Shown: positions 53,326 to 62,273 of the stretch, piece after piece
Position numbering within the stretch: position 1 is the first letter of the stretch
Layout: every line of letters begins with the position of its first letter
Program-made: the position numbers and the translations under genes
The notes under the pieces: generated by a model
The model's input: the letters and a program-made list of their open reading frames with translations, nothing else
Databases searched by the model: none
What the model was told of the DNA's origin: nothing
From: Dokdonella sp.
GTDB lineage: Bacteria > Pseudomonadota > Gammaproteobacteria > Xanthomonadales > Rhodanobacteraceae
Direction of reading: 5' to 3'
NCBI GenBank assembly: GCA_016712865.1
Contig: JADJQH010000001.1
Coordinates: forward strand, 62,001 to 126,000
Length of the DNA stretch: 64,000 bases

Positions 53326-54267
53326 ATGATTGAAACCCAGGCATTGGGAAAACGCTATGGCGACCTGGTCGCCGTTGACGGAATCTCGTTCAAGGTAGAG
53401 CCCGGCCAGGTGCTCGGCTTCCTCGGACCCAACGGTGCAGGAAAGTCGACAACCATGAAGATGGTAGCCGGATTCCTCGCCCCGACCTCGGGCAGTGCGA
53501 AGGTTTGCGGATTCGATGTTGAATCCGACTCGCTGCTAGCCAGACGCATGGTTGGTTATCTTCCGGAAGGAGCGCCCAGCTACGGTGAGATGAGCGTGCG
53601 CCAGTTCCTCGGCTTCATTGCCGATGTGCGTGAACTGCCCGCCGCCGTGCGCGGCAAGCGGCTGGATGACGTGATTGGCCGCCTCAATCTCGAAGGCGTG
53701 CTCGAACAACCCATTGAAACCCTGTCCAAGGGCTTCAAGCGGCGCGTCGGCCTTGCCCAGGCCATCCTGCATGATCCCAAGGTATTGATCCTCGATGAGC
53801 CTACCGATGGCCTGGATCCGAACCAGAAGCACGAGGTGCGCTCGCTGATCAATGCCATGGCGCGCGACAAGACCATCATCGTCTCCACGCATGTGCTGGA
53901 GGAAGTCCACGCCGTGTGCAATCGCGCCATCATCATTGCCCGCGGTCGCGTGCTGGCGGATGCGACACCGGCCGAGCTCGAAGCCCGTTCGCGTTACCAC
54001 CAGGCGGTTTCCATGACGGCCAGGGATGCCAACGCTGCACGCGAGGCGCTGGCGCGCGTCGTCGATGTCGCCGCCATCGAGGTGGATGCGCAGGATGGCC
54101 GCATCACCGCGTTTCCCAAACCCGGCAAGCAGATCTTCGCTGCCGTCAACGAGGTGCTCAAGGAGCGCAATGTGGCCGTGCGCGAGATCGCCCTCGAAGG
54201 TGGTCGTCTTGACGAGGTGTTTCGTTCCATCACCCAGGCCGCGCCGGCGAAGGAGGTGCGCCCATGA
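53326..54267 (+). CDS. ABC transporter ATP-binding protein, GldA-like
   Basis: This 313-residue ATPase has Walker A GPNGAGKST at about 34-42, the signature LSKGFKRRVGLAQA, Walker B VLILDEPTDGLDP and the switch His in VSTHVLEE. The C-terminal ~80 residues form the extra domain seen in GldA and related exporters. It is the first gene of a unit with a GldF-like permease, a GldG-like protein and a DUF4340 protein. In Flavobacteria GldAFG supports gliding; in Proteobacteria the substrate is unknown. Confidence 0.9.
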   Translation: MIETQALGKRYGDLVAVDGISFKVEPGQVLGFLGPNGAGKSTTMKMVAGFLAPTSGSAKVCGFDVESDSLLARRMVGYLPEGAPSYGEMSVRQFLGFIADVRELPAAVRGKRLDDVIGRLNLEGVLEQPIETLSKGFKRRVGLAQAILHDPKVLILDEPTDGLDPNQKHEVRSLINAMARDKTIIVSTHVLEEVHAVCNRAIIIARGRVLADATPAELEARSRYHQAVSMTARDANAAREALARVVDVAAIEVDAQDGRITAFPKPGKQIFAAVNEVLKERNVAVREIALEGGRLDEVFRSITQAAPAKEVRP

Positions 54268-54998
54268 ACATGATCACGACCTTGTTCAAGCGTGAGCTGC
54301 GCAGCTACTTCGCCACGCCGGTGGCCTACGTTTTCATCGTCATCTTCCTGGTGCTCTCCAGCGCATTCACCTTTTATCTCGGGCAGTTCTACGAGCGCGG
54401 GCAGGCGGACCTGTTGCCGTTTTTCAACTTCCTGCCGTGGCTGTACCTGTTCCTGGTGCCTGCGGTCGCCATGCGCCTGTGGTCCGAGGAGCGCAAGAGC
54501 GGCACCATCGAATTGCTGCTGACCCTGCCGATCACCATGTGGCAGGCGGTGGTCGGCAAATTCCTCGCCGCATGGGCCTTCATCGGTATTGCCCTGGCGC
54601 TGACGTTCCCGTTGTGGCTCACCGTCAACTACCTGGGTGACCCGGACAACGGCGTGATCCTTGCCAGCTACATCGGCGCGTTGCTCATGGCAGGAGCCTT
54701 CCTCGCCATCGGATCGTGCATCTCGGCCGCGACACGAAACCAGGTGGTTGCCTTCATCCTCACCGTTGTCGCCTGTTTCGTGCTGGTCATGGCGGGCCAT
54801 CCACTGGTGCTGGACGCGTTTGCCGCCTGGGCGCCGCAAGGCCTGGTCGATGCCATTGCCGGTTTGAGTTTCCTCACCCATTTCGCCTCGATCAGCAAGG
54901 GCGTGATCGACCTGCGCGACCTGCTGTACTTCCTGTTGATGATCGGCTTCTGGCTCTATGCAAGCGCCATCGTGATCGATCTCAAGAAAGCCGACTGA
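54264..54998 (+). CDS. ABC-2 type permease, GldF-like
   Basis: This 244-residue permease has six hydrophobic segments and ABC-2 family stretches: FKRELRSYFATPVAYVFIVIFL near the N-terminus and LWSEERKSGTIELLLTLPIT, the coupling-helix region. It overlaps the ATPase gene by ATGA. With the ATPase it would form the membrane core of the transporter. It is followed by the GldG-like gene after 12 bases. Confidence 0.9.
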   Translation: MNMITTLFKRELRSYFATPVAYVFIVIFLVLSSAFTFYLGQFYERGQADLLPFFNFLPWLYLFLVPAVAMRLWSEERKSGTIELLLTLPITMWQAVVGKFLAAWAFIGIALALTFPLWLTVNYLGDPDNGVILASYIGALLMAGAFLAIGSCISAATRNQVVAFILTVVACFVLVMAGHPLVLDAFAAWAPQGLVDAIAGLSFLTHFASISKGVIDLRDLLYFLLMIGFWLYASAIVIDLKKAD

Positions 54999-55010
54999 GG
55001 AAACTTTCGA

Positions 55011-56870
55011 ATGACTTCACATCGCAAGACTTTCACTGGCGGCGCACTGGTCATCCTGATCATTCTGTTCGTTGCCCTCATGCTCGTGGTCAACGTGTTG
55101 TTCCGCGGAGCGCGCGTCGACCTGACCGAGAACAACCTGTACACGCTTTCATCCGGCACCACGCAGATCCTCGGCGAGCTGAAAGAGCCGATCAACCTGT
55201 ATTTCTACTTCTCGGACAAGGGAACACAAAGCCTGCCGCAGTTGCGCACCTACGCCACGCGCGTGCGCGAGTTGCTGGAGGAAATGGCGGCGCGTTCCAA
55301 CGGCAATATCCATCTGGATGTCATCGACCCGTTGCCGTTCTCCGAAGACGAGGATCGGGCCACGGCCTACGGATTGCAGGCCGTTCCGGTGAGTGCGGAC
55401 GGCGAGTCCATCTTCCTGGGCCTTGCCGGTACCAATTCCACCAATGGACAGTCGGTGATTCCGTTCCTGCAACCGAACAAGGAATCCTTCCTCGAATACG
55501 ACGTGGCCAAGCTGATCCACGAGCTGGCGACGCCGAAAAAGCCGGTGGTGGGCTTGATCTCCGGTTTGCCGATGGGCGCCGGCTTTGATCCGCAGACGCG
55601 CCAGATGACATCACCGTGGGCCGTTCGCCAGCAGATGTCGCAGTTGTTCGATGTGCGCGAACTCAACGCCGGTGGTCTGCACACCATCGATCCGGAGATC
55701 AGCGTGTTGATGCTCGTGCATCCCAAGGCACTGTCTGACGATGCCCAGTATGCAATCGACCAGTTCGTGTTGCGTGGTGGACATTTGATGGTATTCGTCG
55801 ACCCGAATGCCGAGCTGGATACCTCTGGTGCGGACCCTCAGGATCCACAGGCGGCGATGTTTGCCGACCACTCCTCGGACCTGCCCACCCTGTTCAAGGC
55901 CTGGGGCATCGAGTTCGACCATTCCAGCGTGGTGCTGGATCGCACCCTGGCGGTGCCGGTGAGCATGGGACAGGATGGCCGTGCCGTGCGTCACCCGGGC
56001 ATCATCGGCCTGGCGGCGGCCGATCTCAGCCACGATGACGTGGTGACAGCCAACCTCGACAGCGTGAACGTCTCCAGTGCCGGTGCCTTTGGTCTCGCCG
56101 AAGGCTCCGACAAGACCCTGGTGCCACTGATGCAGAGTTCCGCCGATGCGATGACTGCGCCGGCGGATCGCCTGAAGATGCTGCCAGATCCGAGTGCGCT
56201 GCTGACGGACTTCAAGGCAAGCGGCACGCGCTACGTCATTGGTGGCCGAGTTTCCGGCAAGTTCAAGACGGCCTTTCCCCAGCGCAACGAAGCCGGGCAC
56301 CTTGCCGAATCGAAGGCCGACAACCAGATCCTGGTGGTTGCCGATACCGACATCCTCGGTGATCGGCTGTGGGTGCAGGTGCAGAATTTCCTTGGCCAGC
56401 AGCTCATGAATGCGTTTGCCGACAACGGCGATTTCGTGCTCAACGCGGTCGACAACCTGACGGGTTCTTCCGCATTGATCTCGATTCGTGGTCGTGCAAC
56501 CTCGCAGCGTCCGTTTTCCACGGTGGAATCGCTGCGGCGCGGTGCCGATGAGCGCTTCCGTGCCAAGGAACAGGAACTGCAGAACGAATTGCAGGAAACC
56601 GAGCGCAAGCTGTCGCAACTGCAAAGCGCCAAGACGTCGGACCAACAGCTGGTGCTGTCCGCAGAGCAAAAGTCCGAGCTCGACAATTTCACTCGCCGCA
56701 AGGGCGAGATCCGCAAGGAATTGCGCGATGTGCGTCGCTCGCTGGATGCGGACATCGAATCACTCGGCAGCAGGCTCAAGATCATCAACATCGTGCTGGT
56801 GCCCTTGCTGGTGACCCTGGTGGCGGTTGGATTTGCGACCTGGCGCGCGCGTCGGCGTCGGCAGGCATGA
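55011..56870 (+). CDS. GldG-like ABC auxiliary protein
   Basis: This 619-residue protein has an N-terminal membrane helix (ALVILIILFVALMLVVNVLF), a large periplasmic part with DLTENNLYTLSSGT and LLEEMAARSNGNIHLDVIDP (the GldG/IFT52-like ABC_transp_aux region), and a coiled coil of about 60 residues (ERFRAKEQELQNELQETERKLSQLQ) before a C-terminal helix (IVLVPLLVTLVAVGFATW). It could measure or cap the transporter on the outside. It is in the middle of the operon. Confidence 0.88.
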   Translation: MTSHRKTFTGGALVILIILFVALMLVVNVLFRGARVDLTENNLYTLSSGTTQILGELKEPINLYFYFSDKGTQSLPQLRTYATRVRELLEEMAARSNGNIHLDVIDPLPFSEDEDRATAYGLQAVPVSADGESIFLGLAGTNSTNGQSVIPFLQPNKESFLEYDVAKLIHELATPKKPVVGLISGLPMGAGFDPQTRQMTSPWAVRQQMSQLFDVRELNAGGLHTIDPEISVLMLVHPKALSDDAQYAIDQFVLRGGHLMVFVDPNAELDTSGADPQDPQAAMFADHSSDLPTLFKAWGIEFDHSSVVLDRTLAVPVSMGQDGRAVRHPGIIGLAAADLSHDDVVTANLDSVNVSSAGAFGLAEGSDKTLVPLMQSSADAMTAPADRLKMLPDPSALLTDFKASGTRYVIGGRVSGKFKTAFPQRNEAGHLAESKADNQILVVADTDILGDRLWVQVQNFLGQQLMNAFADNGDFVLNAVDNLTGSSALISIRGRATSQRPFSTVESLRRGADERFRAKEQELQNELQETERKLSQLQSAKTSDQQLVLSAEQKSELDNFTRRKGEIRKELRDVRRSLDADIESLGSRLKIINIVLVPLLVTLVAVGFATWRARRRRQA

Positions 56871-56883
56871 GGAAGCAGGCATC

Positions 56884-58086
56884 ATGATGAATCAGAAGAC
56901 GTTGATCGGTTTGGCTGTCGTTGCGGTGGTGGCAGTCGGAGCTGCGCTTGCGCTGAACCATTCCAGGCAGCCGGTAAGCAATACCGGCGCACAGGCCGGA
57001 TTGCTCGCGCCGGGTCTTGCCGAAGAACTCGACAAGATCAAGACAGTTGAGCTGCTGACCGCCAACAATGCCGCTGCGGTGACTTTGGAGCAGAAGGACG
57101 GACGCTGGGGAGTCGCCCAGCGCGGCGGCTATCCGGCCGATGTCGGCAAGTTGCGCGCCTGGCTGCTCAAGGTTGCCGATGCCCGCTTGCTGGAACAGAA
57201 GACCTCGGACCCTGCGCGCTATGCGGATCTCGGCGTCAGCGACATCAAGGAGCCGGAAGCCAAGGGTATCGAGGTCCATATCACGGGCCCAGCCAAGCCG
57301 GTTGATTTCATCGTTGGCCTACCCAGCGCACACGGAGGCGACACGTTTGTGCGGCGCAGTGCCGAGGCGCAGAGCTGGCTTGCCAAAGGCAGCTTGTTGC
57401 CGGACAAGCAGGCATCGGATTGGCTACACAAGGACCTTGCCAACATCTCCTCGGACCGCATCGCTTCGGTAACCATCACCCACGCCGATGGCCAGCGCCT
57501 GCATCTGGGCAAGGCCAAGGCAGGGGATTCGCAATTCACCATCTCCGATATTCCCAAGGGCCGCGAAGCCAGTTCGGAATTTGTCGCCAACGGACTGGCA
57601 TCGGTGTTGTCGGAACTGCGCCTGGATGACGTGGCCTCCAGCAGCGAGATTCCCGCGCCTGCTGATGCCACGCTTGCGCGCTATCAGACCTTTGACGGGC
57701 TTGTTATCGAGGCACGCCAATGGAAGGTTGCGGACAAGGCGTACGTCGCTTTCAGTGCCAGCCTGGACGAGACGGTTGCCACGGCGCACGCAAAGGCAGC
57801 GGCCGAGAAAGAAAGTGCGGAGGTTGGAACAACGGATGCCGAGAAGGGACCAGAGGTTACGTCTGCCGATACGGAAGACAAGCCGGCCAGTACCGAATCC
57901 GACTCGAATCCGCCAGCCAAGACTCCAGAGCAAGCCGTTGCGGATCTGAAGGCCGAGGTGGATGCACTCAACGCCACGTTCGCGGGCTGGAGCTTCGTGC
58001 TGCCCGCCTACAAGATCGGCAACATCGACAAGCGCATGGAAGACCTGCTGAAGCCAAAGGCCGATTCGAAGCCCGCCACCAAGTAG
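56884..58086 (+). CDS. DUF4340 protein of the ABC operon
   Basis: This 400-residue protein has one N-terminal membrane helix (TLIGLAVVAVVAVGAALAL) and the DUF4340 fold with two repeats of a beta module (VTLEQKDGRWGVAQRGGYPADVGKL and GDSQFTISDIPKG). An acidic, low-complexity stretch (about 290-355) lies in the second half, followed by WSFVLPAYKIGNIDKRMEDLL. DUF4340 proteins regularly follow gldG-like genes. The role is unknown, but the context indicates an envelope complex with GldA/F/G. Confidence 0.85.
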   Translation: MMNQKTLIGLAVVAVVAVGAALALNHSRQPVSNTGAQAGLLAPGLAEELDKIKTVELLTANNAAAVTLEQKDGRWGVAQRGGYPADVGKLRAWLLKVADARLLEQKTSDPARYADLGVSDIKEPEAKGIEVHITGPAKPVDFIVGLPSAHGGDTFVRRSAEAQSWLAKGSLLPDKQASDWLHKDLANISSDRIASVTITHADGQRLHLGKAKAGDSQFTISDIPKGREASSEFVANGLASVLSELRLDDVASSSEIPAPADATLARYQTFDGLVIEARQWKVADKAYVAFSASLDETVATAHAKAAAEKESAEVGTTDAEKGPEVTSADTEDKPASTESDSNPPAKTPEQAVADLKAEVDALNATFAGWSFVLPAYKIGNIDKRMEDLLKPKADSKPATK

Positions 58087-58103
58087 GGCATTTCAAGCGG
58101 TGA

Positions 58104-58134
58104 AGTCCGGCTCCGCTCGGAGCAGGGCCGGACT
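58104..58134. terminator. Possible bidirectional hairpin terminator
   Basis: An 8-bp stem (58104-58111 with 58127-58134) with an inner palindrome CTCCGCTCGGAG lies in the 47-base gap between the convergent DUF4340 and NlpC/P60 genes. There is no clear T-run, so termination is uncertain. Confidence 0.35.
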
Positions 58135-58631
58135 CACTCGATCAGGCGCTTGCCCATGCGGAAGGTTTCCTTCCAGCCGGGCGAATCAATGAGATCCAGT
58201 CTCACCGTGCCGCCGCGATTGGGCGCATGCACGAAGCGTCCGTCACCGACGTAGATTCCGACGTGGCTGATCGTGCGGCCGCTGGCAAAGAACACCAGGT
58301 CGCCGCTTTCAAGTTCACCAAGCGACAGCTTGCGTGCGCGGATTTCGCCGATGTCGGCGGATGTCCTGGGCAGGCTGATGCCGGCGCTGTCGCGGTAGAC
58401 GTAGCCCACGAATCCGCTGCAATCAAAGCCGCCAGCAGGTGTGTTCCCGCCATAGCGGTAGGGCGTGCCGACGAGCGCCATGGCGCGAAACAGGATGTCG
58501 TTGGCCGTGCTGATGGCATCGCTTGAGCGGCGCGTGTGCCTGCTTTCCACGGGTTGCCGCGGTTCGGGTGTGCTTGCACAAGCGCCCAAGAGCAGCAGCA
58601 GGACCAGCGATGTCGAGCGCAAAACGACCAT
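58134..58631 (-). CDS. NlpC/P60 family lipoprotein, cell-wall endopeptidase
   Basis: This 165-residue lipoprotein (lipobox LLLGACAS) has the NlpC/P60 catalytic set: Cys71 in FDCSGFVGYVY, His123 in ISHVGIYVG, and the third polar residue in FVHAPN. The length is that of a single-domain enzyme such as Spr/MepS, which cuts peptide cross-links to let the wall grow. An inverted repeat (58629-58637 with 58652-58660) covers its start codon, which may hold translation down. It converges on the ABC operon. Confidence 0.88.
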   Translation of the reverse strand: MVVLRSTSLVLLLLLGACASTPEPRQPVESRHTRRSSDAISTANDILFRAMALVGTPYRYGGNTPAGGFDCSGFVGYVYRDSAGISLPRTSADIGEIRARKLSLGELESGDLVFFASGRTISHVGIYVGDGRFVHAPNRGGTVRLDLIDSPGWKETFRMGKRLIE

Positions 58632-58660
58632 CGCCCGACCTTGGATCAGGCCGGGCGATG
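58629..58660 (-). promoter_or_regulatory. Hairpin covering the NlpC/P60 start codon
   Basis: A perfect 9-bp stem (CATCGCCCG with CGGGCGATG, loop 14 bases) includes the ATG at 58629-58631. On the minus strand it could end transcription from the upstream gene, being followed by GTCGTTTTG, or hide the start codon from ribosomes. Confidence 0.45.
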
Positions 58661-58723
58661 TGTCAATCGGAAGAAAAAACCGACGCTGCGCGTGGATTCG
58701 GATACGCGCAGCGACGATGGAAA

Positions 58724-59035
58724 TCAGGCAGCGCTTGCGCAGAGCGTCAAGTGCGGGCGGGGAGCCGGCGCTTCACACAGGGCGGACTCGTCACCGATCA
58801 GGGCTTCGTGGAGCGTTTGCACGGCTTCCTCGAAACGCTGCAGGCGATCATGCGATGCGGCGGAGACGCTGGCCGGAACCTGTCCGTTGTCGAGCAGGTT
58901 GCGCAGCATGGCGCGGTGCTGTTCGGTGAAATCGGGGTCGAGCAGGGCTTCGTCCAGCGCGCAGATCACGGCAGCAAGCCAACCGGAGGTCGGGGCACGC
59001 AGTGCAAGCAGCAGTTCGTTGGTCGGGGTGGTCAT
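58724..59035 (-). CDS. Small hypothetical protein, soluble
   Basis: This protein of about 103 residues is helical and leucine- and alanine-rich (ELLLALRAPTSGWLAAVICALDEALLDPDF, RLQRFEEAVQTLHEAL). It has no signal or membrane segment and no family I can name. The helical pattern suggests a small bundle. The start is ATG 59035; a GTG at 59053 would add six residues. It lies upstream of, and in the same direction as, the NlpC/P60 gene. Confidence 0.55.
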   Translation of the reverse strand: MTTPTNELLLALRAPTSGWLAAVICALDEALLDPDFTEQHRAMLRNLLDNGQVPASVSAASHDRLQRFEEAVQTLHEALIGDESALCEAPAPRPHLTLCASAA

Positions 59036-59360
59036 GGAAAGCCCGCCGTTCACAGGGAGGATGCTGGAATCAAATGCATTCTCCGTGCCAAAAATCGCAG
59101 GGCGGATTTGTCAATGCCTGGCAGGACAGCGGCATCCCGCCCCCGCAAATGGCGCTGGGGCTTGCTGGCAAGCGGAATCGAGGCCTTGAGTGACGCGGAT
59201 CGCGTCGCCGATTCCAGCCTGAGGGCGGCCGGATTGGCCATGCAGGACGCGCCAGATGCCACTCCGGGCTGCCCGCTTGCGTCAAATGCTGACAGTGGCT
59301 GCCAACGGGTCGATTTGCCGTACTGCGGACCAGGCAGGCAAACCCGTAGAATCGCCGCCC
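59036..59360. other. Divergent intergenic region, no gene seen
   Basis: These 325 bases separate the minus-strand hypothetical gene from the DadA-like gene. Open frames here carry no family features and no repeats stand out. It should hold both promoters. Confidence 0.45.
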
Positions 59361-60614
59361 ATGCAAAAACACGATTCGGATGTATTGATTCTCGGCGGTG
59401 GGGTGATTGGTCTTGCCTGTGCACGCTACCTGCTGGGAGCGGGCAGACAGGTGACCATCCTTGACCAGGGTTCAGTCGGCTGCGGCAGCTCGCACGGAAA
59501 TTGCGGAACCTTGACGCCCAGTCACGCGATGCCGCTGGCCATGCCCGGCGTGATCGGTACGGCCCTGAGGTGGCTGTTCCGCAAGGATGCACCCCTGCGC
59601 ATCAAGCCGCGCCTGGATCCTGAATTGATCCGCTGGATGCTGTCATTCACCGGTCGCTGCAACTGGAAGGATTTTTCGGCCACCACCCGGGTCAAGGCAC
59701 CGTTCCTGGTCGGTTCGGTGGAAATGATCGCCGATCTGGTCGAGCGCGACGGGCTTTCCTGCGAGTTCTCGCGAAGCGGGACCCTGTACGCTTATCGGGA
59801 TGCGGCTGGATTCGCCAAGTCGGACTGGATGCCGCGCGCGCTTGGCGAAGTGGGCATCGCCGTGGAGCGACTGGATGGCCGGCAGATCGAGGCCATGGAG
59901 CCCGCCTTGAAGCCCGGCGTGGTCGGCGGTTATCTGAATCCAGGAGACGCCTGCCTGCGACCGGATCGCTATGTCTCCGAGCTGGCGCGCATCGTGCGCG
60001 AGCGGGGTGGTGAAATCATTGAACGGGCGCGCGTTGAATCCTTCGAGCTGAAACAGGGTCGGATTGCCGCGCTGACCTCAACGGCAGGCGTGCATGCTGC
60101 CCGCGAAGTGGTGTTTGCCCTGGGTGCCTGGTCCGCACCATTGGCAAGACAACTCGGCTTGCGACTGCCGATCCAACCCGGCAAGGGGTATTCGATCACC
60201 TATTCGCGGCCGGCAAATTGCCCGCGGATTCCGCTGGTATTGAAGGAAGAAAGTGTTTGCGTGACGGCCTGGGGTTCCGGATTCCGCCTCGGCAGCACCA
60301 TGGAGTTCGCCGGTTACGATGCGAGCCTCAACCGCATCCGGCTGGATGCATTGCGTCGTGCAGCGGTCAACGGCCTGCACGAACCCGGCGGCGCGCAGTT
60401 GGTGGAGGAGTGGTACGGCTGGCGACCCATGACGCCGGATGACCTGCCCATCCTTGGCCGGGTACCCGGCATTTCCAATCTGTGCATGGCGACCGGTCAC
60501 GGCATGCTAGGCGTCAGCATGTCGGCCATGACCGGATTGCTGGTGAGCGAATTGCTTTGCGGGAAGCCGACGAGCCTGGATCTCGCGCCGTACGCACTCC
60601 AGCGCTTCCATTGA
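59361..60614 (+). CDS. FAD-dependent oxidoreductase, DadA (D-amino acid dehydrogenase) family
   Basis: This 417-residue protein has the FAD site ILGGGVIGLACARYLLGAG at residues 9-27 and the C-terminal GWRPMTPDDLPILGRVP with ATGHGMLGVSM, as in D-amino acid and glycine oxidases of the DAO fold. Length and motifs fit DadA-like dehydrogenases of the inner membrane. The substrate is not fixed by the sequence: D-amino acids, D-hydroxyproline and similar amines are all used in the family. The next gene is transcribed toward it, with a MITE-like element between. Confidence 0.83.
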   Translation: MQKHDSDVLILGGGVIGLACARYLLGAGRQVTILDQGSVGCGSSHGNCGTLTPSHAMPLAMPGVIGTALRWLFRKDAPLRIKPRLDPELIRWMLSFTGRCNWKDFSATTRVKAPFLVGSVEMIADLVERDGLSCEFSRSGTLYAYRDAAGFAKSDWMPRALGEVGIAVERLDGRQIEAMEPALKPGVVGGYLNPGDACLRPDRYVSELARIVRERGGEIIERARVESFELKQGRIAALTSTAGVHAAREVVFALGAWSAPLARQLGLRLPIQPGKGYSITYSRPANCPRIPLVLKEESVCVTAWGSGFRLGSTMEFAGYDASLNRIRLDALRRAAVNGLHEPGGAQLVEEWYGWRPMTPDDLPILGRVPGISNLCMATGHGMLGVSMSAMTGLLVSELLCGKPTSLDLAPYALQRFH

Positions 60615-60623
60615 ACAGCCCTT

Positions 60624-60747
60624 GCCCTGGGGAAACTCTGAACAAGTACGGAACTCATTCGTCGCGAGCAAGCTCGCTCCCACAAAATCAAGCACTGGTG
60701 GGAGCGAGCTTGCTCGCGACAATACTTGTTCAGAATTTCCCTAGGGG
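60624..60747. repeat. MITE-like element with REP core
   Basis: A perfect 23-base inverted repeat (60661-60683 with 60698-60720; arms GTCGCGAGCAAGCTCGCTCC...) is enclosed in a second, near-perfect inverted repeat of 24-25 bases (60624-60648 with 60723-60747; 22 of 25 positions agree, GGGAAACTCTGAACAAGTA at the left). The whole unit is 124 bases, fills the gap between the DadA-like and aldehyde dehydrogenase genes and can form one long hairpin. The inner arms match the classic GCGAGCAAGCTCGC REP of Pseudomonas and Xanthomonads. Confidence 0.88.
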
Positions 60748-60774
60748 ACAGGCCGCGGCGGGAGGATCTTTCCT

Positions 60775-62211
60775 TCAGTTGTGTTCGCGAACGATGAGCA
60801 AGCGAATCTCGGTCATGTCCTCGATCGCATAGCGGATGCCTTCGCGGCCCAGTCCCGAATCCTTCACCCCACCATAGGGCATGTTGTCGACACGGAAGCT
60901 CGGCACGTCGCCAATGACCACGCCGCCGACATCGAGCCGATCCCATGCACGCATTGCCTTGTTGATGTCGTTGCTGAAGATGCCCGCCTGCAGGCCGAAC
61001 TCGCTGTCATCGACCACCGCCAGCGCATCGTCGAAGGTGGCGAACGATTGCAGGGTGACCACGGGACCGAATGCTTCCATGCAGTTGATTTTCTGTTCGG
61101 CGCCCACGTTTTCGAGCACGCTGGCCTCAAGCATGGCGCCCGTGCGCTTGCCGCCACACAGCAGGCGTGCACCGGATGCAACGGCCTGCTGGATCCACGC
61201 ATCCAGGCGCTGCGCTTCCTTTTCGTCGATCATCGGGCCGATGAAGGTTTTCTCGTCCTTGGGATCGCCGGCGACCAGTTTGCTGGTTGCGGCCACAAAG
61301 CGCGCGCGGAAATCCTCGTAGATGTCCTCGTGGACGAGGATGCGCTGCACGCCAATGCAGCTTTGCCCGGACTGGTAGAACGCGCCGAAAATCACCCGTT
61401 CGATGACCTGGTCGAGACGATCGCGCTGGTCGGCATCGACGATGCAAGCGGCATTGCCACCCAGCTCAAGCACGACCTTCTTCTTGCCCGCCCTGGCCTT
61501 GAGATCCCAGCCGACCGCTGGAGATCCGGTGAAGGAAAGCAACTTGAGGCGCTCGTCCACGGTGAACAGATCGGCGCCATCGCGATGCGCCGGCAATATG
61601 GAGAAGGCACCTTTTGGAAGGTCGGTTTCGGCCAGGACCTCGCCGATGATGAGCGCGCCAATCGGCGTGCGGCTGGCCGGCTTCAACACGAACGGACATC
61701 CAGCTGCGATACCCGGTGCCACCTTGTGCGCGGCAAGGTTGAGCGGAAAGTTGAACGGGGAAATGAATGAGCAGGGGCCAATGGGAACCCGGCGCGTGAA
61801 TCCGCGGTAGCCGCGCGCGCGCGGCGAGATTTCGAGGTTCAGCACCTCGCCGTTGATGCGTACCGATTCCTCGGCGGCAACCTTGAAGGTATCGATGAGA
61901 CGGGTGACTTCACCGCGTGCATCGCGGATCGGCTTGCCGGCCTCGATGCACAGGGCCATTGCCAACTCGTCAAAACGCTCGCGGAAGCGCGTGACGCAAT
62001 GCTCAAGCACCGCCTGGCGCTTGAACGGGGGGAATTCACGCATCGGCTCGCTTGCCGCAACCGCAGCGGCGATTCCCGCATCGATGGCCTTGGCGTCCGC
62101 CAGCGCAACCCGCGTCGCCACCTTGCCGGTGAATTTGTCGGTGACTTCCAGGTCGGCATTGGCCTGGAATGCCTGGTTGGCGAGGAAGTAGGGATACTGG
62201 TCCTTGAGCAT
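60775..62211 (-). CDS. NAD(P)-dependent aldehyde dehydrogenase
   Basis: This 478-residue enzyme has the ALDH active site: the Glu in LELGGNAACIV and the Cys in GQSCIGVQR, and the cofactor region FISPFNFPLNL. The GQSCIGVQR variant resembles the lactaldehyde and phosphonoacetaldehyde dehydrogenase side of the family rather than betaine aldehyde dehydrogenase. The start at 62211 gives MLKDQYPYF. It is 62 bases downstream of the acetolactate synthase gene and may share its transcript. Confidence 0.9.
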   Translation of the reverse strand: MLKDQYPYFLANQAFQANADLEVTDKFTGKVATRVALADAKAIDAGIAAAVAASEPMREFPPFKRQAVLEHCVTRFRERFDELAMALCIEAGKPIRDARGEVTRLIDTFKVAAEESVRINGEVLNLEISPRARGYRGFTRRVPIGPCSFISPFNFPLNLAAHKVAPGIAAGCPFVLKPASRTPIGALIIGEVLAETDLPKGAFSILPAHRDGADLFTVDERLKLLSFTGSPAVGWDLKARAGKKKVVLELGGNAACIVDADQRDRLDQVIERVIFGAFYQSGQSCIGVQRILVHEDIYEDFRARFVAATSKLVAGDPKDEKTFIGPMIDEKEAQRLDAWIQQAVASGARLLCGGKRTGAMLEASVLENVGAEQKINCMEAFGPVVTLQSFATFDDALAVVDDSEFGLQAGIFSNDINKAMRAWDRLDVGGVVIGDVPSFRVDNMPYGGVKDSGLGREGIRYAIEDMTEIRLLIVREHN

Positions 62212-62273
62212 GGAATCGCTCCCGTTGCTTGGTTTCGAAGGGCGGCCGGCCACAGGTGTTGCCTGCGGCGGTT

